Shown piece by piece: positions 43,344 to 51,461 of a stretch of DNA of 64,000 nucleotides. The notes below the pieces were generated by a model. That model searched no databases and was not told the origin of the DNA. It saw nothing but the letters and a program-made list of their open reading frames with translations. Each line of letters begins with the position of its first letter. The stretch's first letter is position 1. A program made the translations under genes and the position numbers. The stretch comes from Bacteroidota bacterium (lineage in GTDB: Bacteria > Bacteroidota > Bacteroidia > Cytophagales > Cyclobacteriaceae): positions 62,001 through 126,000 of the forward strand of contig JACPVX010000037.1 in assembly GCA_016191555.1 (NCBI GenBank), read 5' to 3'.

Positions 43344-43877
43344 TTAAACTCGCGTCAACCGTATGTCAATTTCCCTGTCTACATATTTCCACTCGTCCGT
43401 CTCGCGAAGTTTGCCTACTAAATCTTCAAAAGCATTGGCATGCGAAGGCGTGTACTCAAACCAGGTTAAAAAATCAAATGGTTCACCCATGTCGCGGCAG
43501 TGAAATACCTTGCGTGCAATCGCGGGTAGATATTGTAAGCCGATGGCAGTATGATGCGATTGTTCCTCGAAGATGGCTCGTCTTTCGTCTTGCGCTAAAT
43601 TCCACCACGCTTCATTTTTGCGAATCGGTATCAACGCGGCACAAGTTGCTTCCGGCCGACCCAAGCCTTGCTGCACAGCAATTAGTTTTTCTTTTTCGAC
43701 TTTTTGCGCATAACGAATATTGCTACTAAAGCCACGAAGCATCCAGGTGCCTGAATATGTCTGCGATATTTTTTCAATAACCCGCAAGTGAGTAACAACA
43801 GCCAGCGATTCTCCGGTAATTGCTTTCAACTCATGTACACGCCATGTTCCGGTAGACCCGCCAATAAATTGTATCAT
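43344..43877 (-). CDS. Chlorite dismutase family haem protein (clade 2 length)
   Basis: 177 residues, the short dimeric form of the family. The proximal haem ligand is His109 in QSHHTAIG, and the distal Arg122 in AIARKVFH follows 13 residues later, the spacing of functional enzymes such as DaCld (His170/Arg183). DFLTWFEY follows. The family decomposes chlorite to chloride and O2, or includes related haem peroxidases. No perchlorate or chlorate reductase gene is seen here, so detoxification of chlorite or a peroxide is more likely than respiration. No signal peptide. It is the first gene of the run with Crp and AhpD. Confidence 0.85.
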   Translation of the reverse strand: MIQFIGGSTGTWRVHELKAITGESLAVVTHLRVIEKISQTYSGTWMLRGFSSNIRYAQKVEKEKLIAVQQGLGRPEATCAALIPIRKNEAWWNLAQDERRAIFEEQSHHTAIGLQYLPAIARKVFHCRDMGEPFDFLTWFEYTPSHANAFEDLVGKLRETDEWKYVDREIDIRLTRV

Positions 43878-43962
43878 TGTATGAGTTTAATATACCGTTG
43901 AAAGGTAGTTATAGCTCAGGCAGATTTCAGTCGGGTTAAAGACAAGTAAAGTGATTACCTTT

Positions 43963-44400
43963 TTATAAAGTTGAAGGGCGGGCTGGCACCCACAAGGGGC
44001 CAACTGCAAGCAATAAGACCAGAATATTGATAAGCGCATTTGATGGATTGCCCGAAGCTATAGAACCGACACTGTCTAAGAAGAACCAACTTAAAATTCC
44101 GATGAGTACGGATTTACGAACGGCTTCAGGAGCATGATCATATACCCAAATGGACAAGCACCAGATCATAACACCCCAACCCAACAGAAATCCACTTGTA
44201 AGCGCAGAGAGAAAACGCGTGTCGGGTGATTGATACGTAGTGAGGCCATCTATCGGCCAACTTAGTAAATCAAGTGTGAGGCGAGCTGGCTCCATAGTTG
44301 AGGTCATGGTGCCTAAGAAAAATATCGGCCCAAAGGAGCCCACTACTATGGCAGTAATCTTTAGCCAGAATTTGTGGAATTGGTGCGTCCTTATTTTCAT
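43963..44400 (-). CDS. Hypothetical four-helix membrane protein
   Basis: 145 residues with four hydrophobic segments (about 13-33, 65-85, 95-110 and 120-137). A short motif SPDTRFLSALTSGFLLGWG is the most distinctive run. Family not recognised. Its start is one base after the stop of the small membrane protein gene upstream, so the two are one operon. Confidence 0.6.
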   Translation of the reverse strand: MKIRTHQFHKFWLKITAIVVGSFGPIFFLGTMTSTMEPARLTLDLLSWPIDGLTTYQSPDTRFLSALTSGFLLGWGVMIWCLSIWVYDHAPEAVRKSVLIGILSWFFLDSVGSIASGNPSNALINILVLLLAVGPLWVPARPSTL

Positions 44401-44401
44401 A

Positions 44402-44743
44402 TCAACTTTTCAGGCTGTTCTTTCCTACCAGCAGTTCTTGAATGGTTTTTACCCGGTAGCTAAGAATAAATAAATATACAGAGAGCAGAATCATTCCTAT
44501 CACAAGAGCACTCAAAGCAAGTGCAATTCCGAAGAACGAAAAATTATTTCGCCATGCAATCCAAGTAGCTGAAAGAAAAAGGTATAGCGAAAAATCCAAG
44601 TTAAATTGGCCTGGCCAATTCAAGGATAAAATAGAAGAAGTGAAGACTGGGAAAATACCCCACCCGTGATGGCTAATTACAATAACAGTATAGACCGCAA
44701 TGGATAAAAACGAAAATGTTACTAGTATTCGAAATGCATTCAT
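44402..44743 (-). CDS. Hypothetical small membrane protein
   Basis: 113 residues from ATG 44743 with three hydrophobic segments (MNAFRILVTFSFLSIAVYTVIV, LYLFLSATWIAWR, FGIALALSALVIGMILLSVYLFIL). An ATG nine codons upstream exists, but the helix starts naturally here. Family not recognised; translationally coupled to the gene at 43963. Confidence 0.55.
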   Translation of the reverse strand: MNAFRILVTFSFLSIAVYTVIVISHHGWGIFPVFTSSILSLNWPGQFNLDFSLYLFLSATWIAWRNNFSFFGIALALSALVIGMILLSVYLFILSYRVKTIQELLVGKNSLKS

Positions 44744-44825
44744 AGTGGTGGTAAGTATTAGTATCCACAAACATTGATAGAATAATCGTTTGTTTTTAGA
44801 CGCTACCGTACAACCCGCTATTGAA

Positions 44826-45380
44826 TTAGTAAGTCGCTTCTGCTTTTTTCATTTCTTCCACCATCGTGCCCAACTCAGCAAAATAATTCAAGAGCCAAGG
44901 GTAGGTCAGATTTTTTTCTGATATCTGCAGATAGAAGTTGTCCATCACAAGCTTAAATAAAAGACCTGCCAGTTTTTGATTGTCGGCCAAACCCAGTTCG
45001 ATCACCCAAAGTTTCATCAATGCCTGACTGGCAAGCTCGTTGGACTGTTCGAAGCATTTTTTAAAAGCAGGAATATCACGGTGAATTCGCAGTTGACGGT
45101 TGAAGAGCAAATCTGTTTTCGCGTTGACTAGCACGTTCAACAATTCGGGCACAATCGTTTTGCAAGATCGTTCGAGCTCAGCAACTTGTTTGGCTCGTAC
45201 CATATGAAAGAAAAGCAACTCTTCCGTGAATACCTCCAAGTCTGAGAAGTGGTGGTAAAAGGAAGATTTACTTTTCTTCACGTGCTTTGCGATCACTTCT
45301 ACCTTCAGTCCCTTCGGACCTTGTTCCGCAAACAAGTGATACCCAGCCTCAACCCAAGGAAGTTTAATGACACCGTTCAT
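44826..45380 (-). CDS. TetR/AcrR family transcriptional regulator
   Basis: 184 residues. N-terminal helix-turn-helix in AGYHLFAEQGPKGLKVEVIAKHVKKSKSSFYHHFSDLEVF (about residues 12-51; recognition helix SKSSFYHHF), then a helical ligand domain. It lies 51 bases after the SDR gene on the same strand. A short inverted repeat, AACAC-N7-GTGTT, lies near 45419 and could be its operator. Confidence 0.88.
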   Translation of the reverse strand: MNGVIKLPWVEAGYHLFAEQGPKGLKVEVIAKHVKKSKSSFYHHFSDLEVFTEELLFFHMVRAKQVAELERSCKTIVPELLNVLVNAKTDLLFNRQLRIHRDIPAFKKCFEQSNELASQALMKLWVIELGLADNQKLAGLLFKLVMDNFYLQISEKNLTYPWLLNYFAELGTMVEEMKKAEATY

Positions 45381-45431
45381 AATTCATAATTCTAACGCAG
45401 GCAATTTATGGAAAAGAACACGAACGTGGTG

Positions 45432-46244
45432 TTAACTTCGCTGATGCTCCGTCATTCCACCCATCACCAACTTCATAATTTTTACTTTGCTCCAACGCGG
45501 CACCATGCCCAGCGAGTAGACTAAGAATTTAGTGAGGAAGCCAGGCAAAACAGTTGTCTTTCTGCCGAGTGCTTTTAAAATAGGAATGCCTACCTGTTGA
45601 GGTGTGAGCGACATGCTCATTTTCATATTTGCGCGTTGACCAAAACCACTTGCTACAGGGCCAGGTGCTGCGGCTAAAACATCAACACCGTGTGGCTTCA
45701 TCTCTTCTGCCAAAGCCTCTGCCAAAGATTGCACATACGCTTTGGTTGCAGCATAGTTGGCCGAATAGGGAACTCCTTGAAAGGCCACCATCGAACTTAA
45801 TAAAATAATACCGCCTCGTTTTTGTTCACTAAACTTTTGCGCGAAGTGATGTGTCAACGTAAGCAGTGCCTCGCAGTTTACGCGCAGCATGTTGATTTCG
45901 GAGTGAACGGAGGTATGGATGAATTCACCTGATGTACCAAATCCGGCAGAGGCTACCAGCATGCCAATTGGCAGAGAGGCGGTGGCTTGAATTAGTTTTT
46001 GAACTCCTTCGGCTGTTGCCACATCGGCAGCTACAATTTCTACCTTCACATGATAAGCGGATTTTAATCGTTTTGCTAGATCATTGAGCACACTTTCATT
46101 GCGCGAGTGAATCAATAAGTTAAGTCCAGATTCAGCCAATCGTTCGGCTAATTCTAATCCAATGCCGGAAGAGGCTCCTGTCACTAGCGCCCACGAACCG
46201 TAGCGGGTTGCTAAGCGGTTTTTTTCATTTTCTGTTAATTTCAT
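45432..46244 (-). CDS. Short-chain dehydrogenase/reductase (classical)
   Basis: 270 residues. Cofactor motif TGASSGIG at 22-29, ASAGFG, and catalytic YAATK are all present, so it should be an active NAD(P)-dependent oxidoreductase of the DltE/YqjQ type. The C-terminus has a hydrophobic stretch (FLTKFLVYSLGMVPRW). It follows the DUF2141 gene by 39 bases and precedes tetR by 51, suggesting one regulated cluster. Confidence 0.9.
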   Translation of the reverse strand: MKLTENEKNRLATRYGSWALVTGASSGIGLELAERLAESGLNLLIHSRNESVLNDLAKRLKSAYHVKVEIVAADVATAEGVQKLIQATASLPIGMLVASAGFGTSGEFIHTSVHSEINMLRVNCEALLTLTHHFAQKFSEQKRGGIILLSSMVAFQGVPYSANYAATKAYVQSLAEALAEEMKPHGVDVLAAAPGPVASGFGQRANMKMSMSLTPQQVGIPILKALGRKTTVLPGFLTKFLVYSLGMVPRWSKVKIMKLVMGGMTEHQRS

Positions 46245-46283
46245 TTTTCGTATGATTATCTTTTTGAAAGAATTAAGTAAAAA

Positions 46284-46709
46284 TTAGTTGAGTATGATCG
46301 TAAGGGTGAGTGTCTTGCCCGCTTCTACTTTCACTTTCGCATCGTCAAAGTCGGGTGGACCGAATTTTATTTTTGCATCGTTCGAAAAACCAATGGGCTC
46401 TTTGGGAAACCCCACGAAATTGGTTTTCAAATCTTTGTTCTTGTCAATGTCTTGAAAGACAACTACACCGTATTCGCCCACGGGCACTTTTTCAAAAACC
46501 AATTGCATCGATTTTCCGATAACGGATTTTTCCTGCCCTACTAATTGCTTTCCTACTTTCGGGAAATTTTCACGAATAAAAATGGCGGCTGAAATTTCAC
46601 CGCCTTTATCTGTTTGAATTTGCGTAACATCTAAAATGACGGTTCCTGTTTGCGCAAAGCCTTGGGCGGCTATCCATGCAAAAAGGACTGCTCCAATTAA
46701 TTTTTTCAT
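46284..46709 (-). CDS. DUF2141 secreted protein
   Basis: 141 residues with signal peptide ending GFAQ. The DUF2141 domain covers most of the rest (GTVILDVTQIQTDKGGEIS, VPVGEYGVVVFQDIDKNKDLKTNFVGFPKEPIGFSNDAKIKFGPPDFDDAKV). The family is periplasmic and without known activity. A perfect nine-base inverted repeat abuts its start codon. It lies 68 bases after a Crp/Fnr gene, the probable regulator. Confidence 0.88.
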   Translation of the reverse strand: MKKLIGAVLFAWIAAQGFAQTGTVILDVTQIQTDKGGEISAAIFIRENFPKVGKQLVGQEKSVIGKSMQLVFEKVPVGEYGVVVFQDIDKNKDLKTNFVGFPKEPIGFSNDAKIKFGPPDFDDAKVKVEAGKTLTLTIILN

Positions 46710-46739
46710 TTTGCTTCATTTAAAATTTTGTGAAGCAAA
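46710..46739. repeat. Inverted repeat abutting the DUF2141 start codon
   Basis: TTTGCTTCA / TGAAGCAAA, perfect arms, 12-base spacer. Either an operator in the leader region or an RNA hairpin that could hide the start site of translation. The spacer contains CACAAAATTTTAAA, also present before the AhpD-like gene at 42551. Confidence 0.5.
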
Positions 46740-46777
46740 GGTGTCGCGCTGCGGCAGCCTAAAACGATAACAAATGT

Positions 46778-47356
46778 TTATGCTTTTGAATAGTCGCCTT
46801 TTTTAATGCGGCTGAGGTGCACCGGGGTAATGCCAAGATACGAGGCAATCATATGTTGCGGCACGCGGTTATGAATATTGGGAAAGACTTCAGTGATCGT
46901 GTCGTATCGCTCCTTCGGTGTGCGCGCATACATGTTTTTAATCCGGTTGTCATGATAAATGAAATAAAACTCAGCAATCAGCCGCCCAAGCCGGTCGCCT
47001 TGCCGTAAATTTTGATAGCTCCACTCGATGATGGAGCGTGGCATTACCACCACTTCGGTTTCTTCCAAAGCTTGCAATGTGTAAAGGGAGGGCTGCCGCA
47101 ACATGAAGCTGGAATAATCGGCAATGAATTGGTTTTCGAGGGCAAAGTGAATGGTGTGTTCTACTCCGCCATTATCAGAAACGATCACGCGGATGATTCC
47201 CTTATTGATAAAAAATATTTCATTGGGGGCAATGCCCGGGTTGCTCACGACAGCCTGACGCGGAAAGGTTTTTTCAAAACATCCGTTCAACAACTCTTTC
47301 ATTTCATTTTCTGAAATGGGAATCATCTGTTGGATCGCTTGACGAATGGCTTGCAT
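46778..47356 (-). CDS. Crp/Fnr family transcriptional regulator
   Basis: 192 residues: cyclic-nucleotide-binding-type domain (about 18-120; EIFFINKGIIRVIVS) and C-terminal helix-turn-helix around MIASYLGITPVHLSRIK. It starts a same-strand run Crp / DUF2141 / SDR / TetR. Effector unknown. Fifth paralogue in the window. Confidence 0.9.
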   Translation of the reverse strand: MQAIRQAIQQMIPISENEMKELLNGCFEKTFPRQAVVSNPGIAPNEIFFINKGIIRVIVSDNGGVEHTIHFALENQFIADYSSFMLRQPSLYTLQALEETEVVVMPRSIIEWSYQNLRQGDRLGRLIAEFYFIYHDNRIKNMYARTPKERYDTITEVFPNIHNRVPQHMIASYLGITPVHLSRIKKGDYSKA

Positions 47357-47468
47357 AGACTCAAAATAAACAAACGCTTTCGCTTTTTGTTTGCCTGACT
47401 AACAAGAGGAGACTTTTCTTCATGTCAAGCATCGCCTCTCGTAGAACGATCGGTATCACAAATAACGA

Positions 47469-48599
47469 TTAGCGTTGCGAAACAGCCACTGCAATTTTTG
47501 AATCGGCTGTGCCAAAATACAAAAACCATTTCCCACGAAAGTGAACAAGACCTTCTACAAAACAAACCTGATTAATTTGTCCGGTAATTTCGCAAGGCTT
47601 ATCCGGGCGCAGGAAATTTTTTTCGAGGCGGTCGATCAATCGCGTTGGATCTTGCGCATCAAATAATGCCTGACCCGCACAATATGCTCCACTTGCCAAC
47701 GTGCTGTCGCCACCTTGGTCTAAATTCATTCCATTGTACATCAACACAATTCCTTTTTGAGTGAGCAATGCAAAGGCACCGCTTTCCACAAGCCGGCTAT
47801 CAAAGTAGCCTTTGCGCGGTTGAAGCACCGATTGAAGTTTCCCGCTTTCTTCCAGAGGTTGCCAGTGAATCAAATCATCGGATGTTGCCAGAAACAAATC
47901 CGTATCGCCAAAGTACATCCAAAACTTTCCGTTGATCTTTTGAGCCACCATTCGCTCGCCCACTTGCTTCGCCACAATCGCTCCCGATTTACTCCACGTA
48001 TCGCTGTATTTATCTTGCAACACCAAGCCTTCTTTTTTCCAATGGATTAAATCGTGCGAAGTAGCCAGACACAATCGTGCCAACTTACCATCATAGGCGG
48101 TGTATGTCATGATGTACAATCCATCTTCACTTTCTACAATACGAGGATCTTCTACGCCACCTTCCCACTCATAAATTTTCATGGCATCCTCTTGCGGATA
48201 AAATACAGGTTCTGCTTTGCGTGTAAAGTGAAGCCCATCGGTACTAGTCGCTAAACCCAACCGCGATGTGCCTGCATACTTCCCAATGACATCTTCGGCA
48301 CGGAAAATCAAGAATACGGTATCATTCCTCACTACAGCTGCCGGATTGAAAACATCTTTCTCTTCCCAATTCACTTCTTTTTTCAAAATGGGGCACATAA
48401 ATTTTCCTGAGCCCGCAGAAAGTATTGGATTGACACTATCTACTTTTTGAAAAGGCAACAATGCCCAGGTGGTATCGCGGATTTCGGTGCGTGTGGATGG
48501 ACTTGAGCAGCCCATCCACGCAAACACAGCTAACAACAATATGCTCTTTGCGATGGAAGCGGAATGTTTCACAGCTTCCAATATACCGATTAGAATCAA
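47469..48599 (-). CDS. GH130-like five-bladed propeller lipoprotein
   Basis: 376 residues. The signal ends in a lipobox-like WMGC. The domain has the five-bladed GH43/GH130-type layout: FNPAAVVRNDTVFLIFRAED, WEGGVEDPRIVESEDGLYIMTYTAYDG, ATSHDLIHWKKEG, KFWMYFGD, VLMYNGMN. GEDPRI-like runs are typical of beta-mannoside phosphorylases and mannosidases. A GTG at 48572 (MKHSASIAKSILLLAVFAWMGC) would make a more typical lipoprotein signal than the ATG used here. Probably active on glycans outside the inner membrane. Confidence 0.78.
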   Translation of the reverse strand: MILIGILEAVKHSASIAKSILLLAVFAWMGCSSPSTRTEIRDTTWALLPFQKVDSVNPILSAGSGKFMCPILKKEVNWEEKDVFNPAAVVRNDTVFLIFRAEDVIGKYAGTSRLGLATSTDGLHFTRKAEPVFYPQEDAMKIYEWEGGVEDPRIVESEDGLYIMTYTAYDGKLARLCLATSHDLIHWKKEGLVLQDKYSDTWSKSGAIVAKQVGERMVAQKINGKFWMYFGDTDLFLATSDDLIHWQPLEESGKLQSVLQPRKGYFDSRLVESGAFALLTQKGIVLMYNGMNLDQGGDSTLASGAYCAGQALFDAQDPTRLIDRLEKNFLRPDKPCEITGQINQVCFVEGLVHFRGKWFLYFGTADSKIAVAVSQR

Positions 48600-48612
48600 A
48601 TGATGAAGACTC

Positions 48613-49473
48613 TCAAGAACCTTCTTTCAGTTTTTTCAACCTTTCCTGAATTCCAGTGTTGGTTGGGTCGAGACGTTGCGCAACCTCGTAAGCATGAATG
48701 GCTTTGTCGGTTAATCCCGCTTTGGCATATGCTTCACCAAGGCTATCGTAGCAATTGGCAGATTGCGAATATATATTTGCATTGATGCGAAACACTGTGA
48801 TCGCTTCTTTCAGTTCGCCACTAGCCATCATCACATAGCCACAAGCATTCAATTCCGATTCGTTTGAAACACTTCCTTTGATCTTCATAGCTAAACCACG
48901 CGCACTAATATTTTCATCAGTAAGCATACCTTCTTTTTTCCACTGATTGATTTGCTGATAAGCTGCATAGTTAGGTTGATACGCTTGACGAGAAAAGATT
49001 TTTAGAAGGTCACGCTCCAAGGTTTCAACCGGATATTCAACAATGCGCGAAACTTCATTTTTACCATCGTAGATAATGAATGTAGGTACACGATAAATAT
49101 TCAAACCAGCCTCCAATCGTTTGGGTGATTGTTTGTACACTTCCGTGGAATCGTCTACACCAATCAACGCAATATTCTTTTCGAGGAAGTTTATTTCTTT
49201 CAACAACCGCATCATTCGCGGCAGCTCGCGCTTACTATCCCCACACCACGATCCGAAATAAAATTTTATGGAATAGTTCGAAAGCTTCTGTTTCTTTAAA
49301 GCATCTACGATAGTAGGATTTGGATGATACGAATCAAAGTTCGCTGCATACCAGGAATTGTAGGGTTCTTGTTTGAGTTGCGCAAGATCAACTTCATTCA
49401 AAAGTTTTTTCTCATGCGTCTGCGCGAGTGAAGAAACGGTTAAAAACAAAAGAATAGCGGGTAGGTATTTCAT
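48613..49473 (-). CDS. Secreted thioredoxin-like protein with TPR tail
   Basis: 286 residues with signal peptide (about 1-18). A TlpA-type thioredoxin domain at about 50-160 has WCGDS (Cys77, Ser80), so only one of the two active-site cysteines remains, as in monothiol forms. A C-terminal TPR region (ANCYDSLGEAYAKAGLTDKAIHAYEVAQRLDPTN) follows. It may act as a monothiol exchanger or as a protein-contact factor. It is 13 bases upstream of the GH130-like gene and likely co-transcribed. Confidence 0.78.
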   Translation of the reverse strand: MKYLPAILLFLTVSSLAQTHEKKLLNEVDLAQLKQEPYNSWYAANFDSYHPNPTIVDALKKQKLSNYSIKFYFGSWCGDSKRELPRMMRLLKEINFLEKNIALIGVDDSTEVYKQSPKRLEAGLNIYRVPTFIIYDGKNEVSRIVEYPVETLERDLLKIFSRQAYQPNYAAYQQINQWKKEGMLTDENISARGLAMKIKGSVSNESELNACGYVMMASGELKEAITVFRINANIYSQSANCYDSLGEAYAKAGLTDKAIHAYEVAQRLDPTNTGIQERLKKLKEGS

Positions 49474-49570
49474 AACATCATGGTTTATGTACGCGCAAAA
49501 GTAGCGGAGTACTTTTCCAGGAGATGTTAATGCGATCCTAATGAATTGCTAATGGGATGTTAAATATAAC

Positions 49571-50467
49571 CTAACCAATAGTAGAGCTGATCTCGCGCAC
49601 ATGAAGATCAATTTTGCGTGCGAGTGATTTTAATTTGGTGAGTTGTTCAACAGAATATTTATCCGGTTCTTTTTCCATCAAATGAATCAGGCCAATCATT
49701 CGACAAAGTGGCCCTCGCAACATGTGCGCATTGATAAATGCATATTCGGCCAACTCTTGATTTTTTGTTTCGGCTTCCAGCGTTCGTTCGGCCACTAGCG
49801 CTTCGAGGTTTTCGTTGATGGATCGTGTCTCTTCTTGCCGTGTGGCCAATTCCTGATTTTGCTGATGAAGCGTTTTAGAAATCTGATCGAGTTGCCGATA
49901 CTTTTCAGAAACCTGTTGCCGATAAAAAACAAATTTACGCTTCATGTAGAGAATGAACGCTATCAGTAGCGCACTCATAATCAAGTAATCAATTCCTTGT
50001 TGAAGGCTGTTAATTTTTTCAGGCTCCCACACCGACTTCATTCCAAGAAAAGAAGAAAATCCCAGGAACAAACAAATAATGCCACTCAGCGAAAGGACAA
50101 AGAGCCAACGCCAATAGCCACTGGAACATACAATAATAAAAGCGGTGTAGATACATAAGAAGCTCGGCACTGTGCCGGCCAATCCACCGAAACTCACCCA
50201 GAAAAAAGTAAATCCGCCCAAAGCCAAACCATGCACCGCCAAGAGCACTGCCGGATGAGCGCCTACGCGTTGTGCCAGCAAATACAAGAAGATCAGCATC
50301 ATGGTTACAAACAGATTGAACATGACCATTTCCGCTAGAAAAACCGGAACCATGCTCATCAATACCATGAATAATTGGTAGGCAACGGCTACCAGTATGC
50401 CGTACTGTAATAAATCACGCTCCAGTTTTGGGCGATCGTTAAACTTTAGTGCGGTTGAGTTCTTCAT
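49571..50467 (-). CDS. Kinase-like membrane protein lacking the ATPase domain
   Basis: 298 residues. About six membrane helices (residues 20-185) are followed by a coiled coil (LDQISKTLHQQNQELATRQEE) and a HisKA-like helix (YAFINAHMLRGPLCRMIGLIHLM), in which the His is in HMLRGPL. The frame then ends, with no HATPase. It could be a dimerisation partner or phosphotransfer adapter for another kinase. Its start lies 29 bases inside the gene upstream, so translation is coupled. Confidence 0.72.
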   Translation of the reverse strand: MKNSTALKFNDRPKLERDLLQYGILVAVAYQLFMVLMSMVPVFLAEMVMFNLFVTMMLIFLYLLAQRVGAHPAVLLAVHGLALGGFTFFWVSFGGLAGTVPSFLCIYTAFIIVCSSGYWRWLFVLSLSGIICLFLGFSSFLGMKSVWEPEKINSLQQGIDYLIMSALLIAFILYMKRKFVFYRQQVSEKYRQLDQISKTLHQQNQELATRQEETRSINENLEALVAERTLEAETKNQELAEYAFINAHMLRGPLCRMIGLIHLMEKEPDKYSVEQLTKLKSLARKIDLHVREISSTIG

Positions 50468-51431
50468 TCGCTTTAAGGGTGGCCGTAATATTTTTCAACA
50501 CTTCATTCAATTCTGCATGTGAAGCAATCAGCATCGAATCCATTAGATTTGTTCCTGGGAAACGACTCATTTCGCGATTCAACTCATGAACCGGATCATG
50601 AATAACTTCGGTGTTGAGTTGAATGTATCGTTGGATTGCGTTTTGCTGTTCTAGCAGTAATCGTGATTTCTTGTTTACCTCTTCTTCCAAATGCGCTTGT
50701 GCTTTCATCAATTCCTTCCCCTGCGTTACTAATTCATGATTCAAATCTTTGGCATGTGCCACCTGCTCGTTGAGCTTGTTGGAAAGTTGTTGCCATCGGC
50801 CGATTTCATTCTCAGTGATGTTTTTCAAATAAAATGATAACGCCCCCAATGCGATCAGTATAAAAACAAAGTCGGTAAAGTCCGAATCATTCGATACAAA
50901 TAATGCGGTGCGGCCACCTTCCTGAAAAACAGTTATCCCGGTGAGGGCGACTAAAAAGAGACACTGAAAAGTTAAGAGCACTACCAGTGTGCGGCCTTGG
51001 TAAAGTAAAATCACAAAGAAGAAGCCGCCATAATAATTGAAACGGGAGTTGCCCTGCACTCCGCCAAACTCCATATAGTTTAGCCCAAGTAAAATGATAA
51101 GAATCACGCCAAACAATGGATGCACTTTGGTAAAATGGGCTCTGTTAAAAGCCAACCACGCAATCGCTACGAATACGATCAGAATGGTTATATCCGTCAT
51201 TACTTCACCCCATCGAATGGATTCACGCAGAAAGTCGATCAATAGTGCTACGACCAACCGGAGAATAGCCACGATCGAAATCAGCAAAACAAGTTGCGTT
51301 TCGTAAGTACGCTTGGAGAATGCTTCTAATCGGTTCAACGTGGGGGAGCTTAACAAATGAAATTTAATGAATTCGTTTTTCAAATAAAAAGGCAATTTGA
51401 GATGTGTGTTTATAACTATTACCCGAAGCAC
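50439..51431 (-). CDS. Kinase-like membrane protein with degenerate helix
   Basis: 330 residues, about six membrane helices (45-215), coiled coil (LSNKLNEQVAHAKDLNHELVTQGKELMKAQAHLEEEV) and a HisKA-like end (YIQLNTEVIHDPVHELNREMS). The catalytic ATPase is absent. It shares layout with the protein encoded next (49571), with which it overlaps by 29 bases, so they likely form a pair. The start may also be TTG at 51383 (LKNEFIKFH), since the ATG at 51431 lies nearly against the mutS promoter. Confidence 0.65.
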   Translation of the reverse strand: MLRVIVINTHLKLPFYLKNEFIKFHLLSSPTLNRLEAFSKRTYETQLVLLISIVAILRLVVALLIDFLRESIRWGEVMTDITILIVFVAIAWLAFNRAHFTKVHPLFGVILIILLGLNYMEFGGVQGNSRFNYYGGFFFVILLYQGRTLVVLLTFQCLFLVALTGITVFQEGGRTALFVSNDSDFTDFVFILIALGALSFYLKNITENEIGRWQQLSNKLNEQVAHAKDLNHELVTQGKELMKAQAHLEEEVNKKSRLLLEQQNAIQRYIQLNTEVIHDPVHELNREMSRFPGTNLMDSMLIASHAELNEVLKNITATLKANEELNRTKV

Positions 51432-51433
51432 CT

Positions 51434-51441
51434 TATCTTTG
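51434..51441 (+). promoter_or_regulatory. -7 promoter element of mutS
   Basis: TATCTTTG is a perfect TAnnTTTG element 20 bases before the mutS start. The -33 element is weak (GTTT at about 21 bases upstream). Confidence 0.5.
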
Positions 51442-51461
51442 ACTATTACTTGAATTAGAAA

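Noticed and set aside
43344-43877. Reading the chlorite-dismutase-family gene as part of a perchlorate respiration island
   Set aside because: No pcr/clr reductase, cytochrome or transposon genes are nearby, and there is no signal peptide.
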